Positions 11,725 through 12,689 of a DNA stretch of 12,689 nucleotides are shown here, piece by piece (positions within the stretch are counted from its first letter, which is position 1; each line of letters begins with the position of its first letter). The position numbers were made by a program, and so were the translations under genes. Origin of the DNA: Paracoccaceae bacterium (GTDB lineage: Bacteria > Pseudomonadota > Alphaproteobacteria > Rhodobacterales > Rhodobacteraceae); assembly GCA_009922885.1 (NCBI GenBank), contig RFUP01000029.1, positions 1 through 12,689 on the forward strand. The letters run 5' to 3'. Below the pieces are notes generated by a model that made no database searches, was not told the DNA's origin, and was given only the letters and a program-made list of their open reading frames with translations.

Positions 11725-12585
11725 ATGAATGGTGCAGGGGCCTCCGGCGAAGCTCGCGCCCATGAGAAATATGATCGCCGCAGCCTCTCCTACGCCAATA
11801 CCTTCGACAACAAACTCCAAGGCACTCTCATCCGCGCCATGGAGTGGGTGACGGGCAAGATCACCATCATCCGCCTGATCCGCAAGTTCGAGCGGAACGG
11901 GTCTCCAACCGGTATCGAATTCTGGCGCGCCGCGCTCGACGTGATGGGCATTCCGCTCACCACCCCAGAAGCCCAGATCGCCCGCATCCCCCAAACTGGT
12001 CCCGTGGTCGTGGTCGCCAACCATCCGCACGGCCTTGTCGACGGGATGATCCTCGCCGATCTGATTGGCCGCGTGCGCAATGATTTCCGCATCCTCACGC
12101 GCTCGGTCCTCACCGGGATCGACGAAACCGCGTCGAGCTATCTCATCCCCGTGCCCTTCCCGCATGACCCTGAAGCGCAACGCAAAAGCGTTGAAATGCG
12201 GGCCGCGGCGATGGCGCATCTGAAAGCGGGTGGCCTCGTGTCGGTCTTTCCTTCGGGCGTCGTGGCCTCTTCGCAAACCTTTTTCGGACCAGCCATCGAG
12301 GCCGAGTGGAACGTCTTCACCGCCCAGATGATCCGCCGCTCCGGTGCCACCGTCGTGCCGATCTACTTCCCCGGCTCAAACTCGCGCTGGTACCAGATCG
12401 CCAACAAGCTGTCGGCCACGCTGCGCCAAGGCCTCTTGCTGCATGAAATCGTGCATGCGCTGAACAAGCCGCAAAAGCCCGTGGTGGGCGAGCCATTGAC
12501 CGCCGAACAGATGGAACGCCTTGAGAGCGACCCGCGTGGTTTCCTCGCATGGCTCCGGGAACACACGCTTGCGCTGAAGGAGTAA
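11725..12585 (+). CDS. Lysophospholipid acyltransferase (PlsC-like) family protein
   Basis: A 286-residue protein related to glycerolipid acyltransferases, probably membrane-associated and acylating a lysolipid. The catalytic block reads VVVVANHPHGLVDGMIL (94-110), with His100 and Asp106. This is the H-x5-D spacing of the haemolysin-like branch rather than the classic H-x4-D. Downstream are the acceptor-binding motif VFPSG (174-178) and VVPIYFPGSNSRWY (210-223), both typical of that branch. The start is uncertain: ATG 11725 has no Shine-Dalgarno, and the frame extends to a TTG at 11695 preceded by a weak GGTGG. It follows the HPr gene by 80 nt and may be transcribed with or apart from it. The exact substrate is not evident, and a role in ornithine-lipid or phosphatidic-acid synthesis would be a guess. 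Confidence 0.82.
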   Translation: MNGAGASGEARAHEKYDRRSLSYANTFDNKLQGTLIRAMEWVTGKITIIRLIRKFERNGSPTGIEFWRAALDVMGIPLTTPEAQIARIPQTGPVVVVANHPHGLVDGMILADLIGRVRNDFRILTRSVLTGIDETASSYLIPVPFPHDPEAQRKSVEMRAAAMAHLKAGGLVSVFPSGVVASSQTFFGPAIEAEWNVFTAQMIRRSGATVVPIYFPGSNSRWYQIANKLSATLRQGLLLHEIVHALNKPQKPVVGEPLTAEQMERLESDPRGFLAWLREHTLALKE

Positions 12586-12594
12586 GCCGCCGCC

Positions 12595-12689
12595 TCAACG
12601 CGTCGGCACAGGCTCCTCGCCCCGATAATCGTAGAACCCGCGCTTGGTTTTGCGCCCGAGCCATCCCGCTTCCACGTATTTCGTCAACA
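12595..12689 (-). CDS. 3-hydroxyacyl-CoA dehydrogenase, C-terminal fragment (window edge)
   Basis: The window ends inside this gene. The visible 30 codons encode LTKYVEAGWLGRKTKRGFYD followed by YRGEEPVPTR and a TGA stop (complement of 12595-12597). The string GWLGRKTxRGFYDY is the characteristic C-terminus of 3-hydroxybutyryl-CoA / 3-hydroxyacyl-CoA dehydrogenases (PaaH/Hbd type), NAD(P)-dependent cytoplasmic enzymes of short-chain acyl-CoA metabolism. It is convergent with the acyltransferase; only 9 nt separate the two genes, with no terminator hairpin between. The rest of the gene lies to the right. Confidence 0.85.
   Translation of the reverse strand, partial: LTKYVEAGWLGRKTKRGFYDYRGEEPVPTR

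Overview
The window is from an alphaproteobacterium, almost certainly a member of the Rhodobacteraceae. The GC-rich coding sequence, the block pckA / chvI-chvG-hprK-rapZ-EIIA(Man)-HPr, and a nearby ethylmalonyl-CoA-pathway dehydrogenase (mcd) all fit that family. No rRNA, tRNA, CRISPR array, insertion sequence, integrase or attachment site was found. Gene density is high and the 5' and 3' neighbours look chromosomal.

Layout. (1) 90-1775, minus: an acyl-CoA dehydrogenase with the long N-terminal extension of (2S)-methylsuccinyl-CoA dehydrogenase, ended by a clear terminator at 40-68. (2) 1936-2703, plus: a TauE/SafE-family membrane permease, divergent from mcd and convergent, stop codon against stop codon, with (3) 2704-3066, minus: a small XRE-type regulator. 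(4) 3067-3366: an AT-rich regulatory gap with a perfect 17-bp palindrome and a second inverted repeat. (5) 3367-4311 and 4425-5129, plus: a LysR-type DNA-binding domain joined to a C-terminal domain that does not look like the usual LysR effector domain, followed by a GNAT-like protein whose Shine-Dalgarno sequence is partly inside a hairpin. (6) 5189-6787, minus: ATP-dependent PEP carboxykinase. (7) 6788-7182: a divergent regulatory gap with phased repeats and palindromes. (8) 7183-11644, plus: a tightly packed six-gene operon made of the ChvI/ChvG two-component system, HPr kinase, RapZ, a mannose-class EIIA and HPr. (9) 11725-12585, plus: a lysophospholipid acyltransferase-like protein. (10) 12595-12689, minus: the C-terminal end of a 3-hydroxyacyl-CoA dehydrogenase, running off the window.

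How the parts work together. Region 8 is the conserved alphaproteobacterial envelope-stress and carbon-status module. ChvG senses the periplasm and phosphorylates ChvI. HprK phosphorylates HPr on a serine. EIIA and HPr form a regulatory phosphotransferase branch with no EIIB or EIIC transporter here. RapZ is a P-loop regulatory protein. PckA, divergent from it, is the gluconeogenic entry enzyme; Mcd and the 3-hydroxyacyl-CoA dehydrogenase suit growth on acetate or C4 compounds.

Most of the window is recognisable core genome. The least explained parts are the regulator/GNAT pair at 3367-5129 with its SD hairpin, two substitutions at normally conserved glycines in adjacent signalling genes (ChvI residue 60, HprK residue 75), and several unassigned palindromes in the intergenic gaps.
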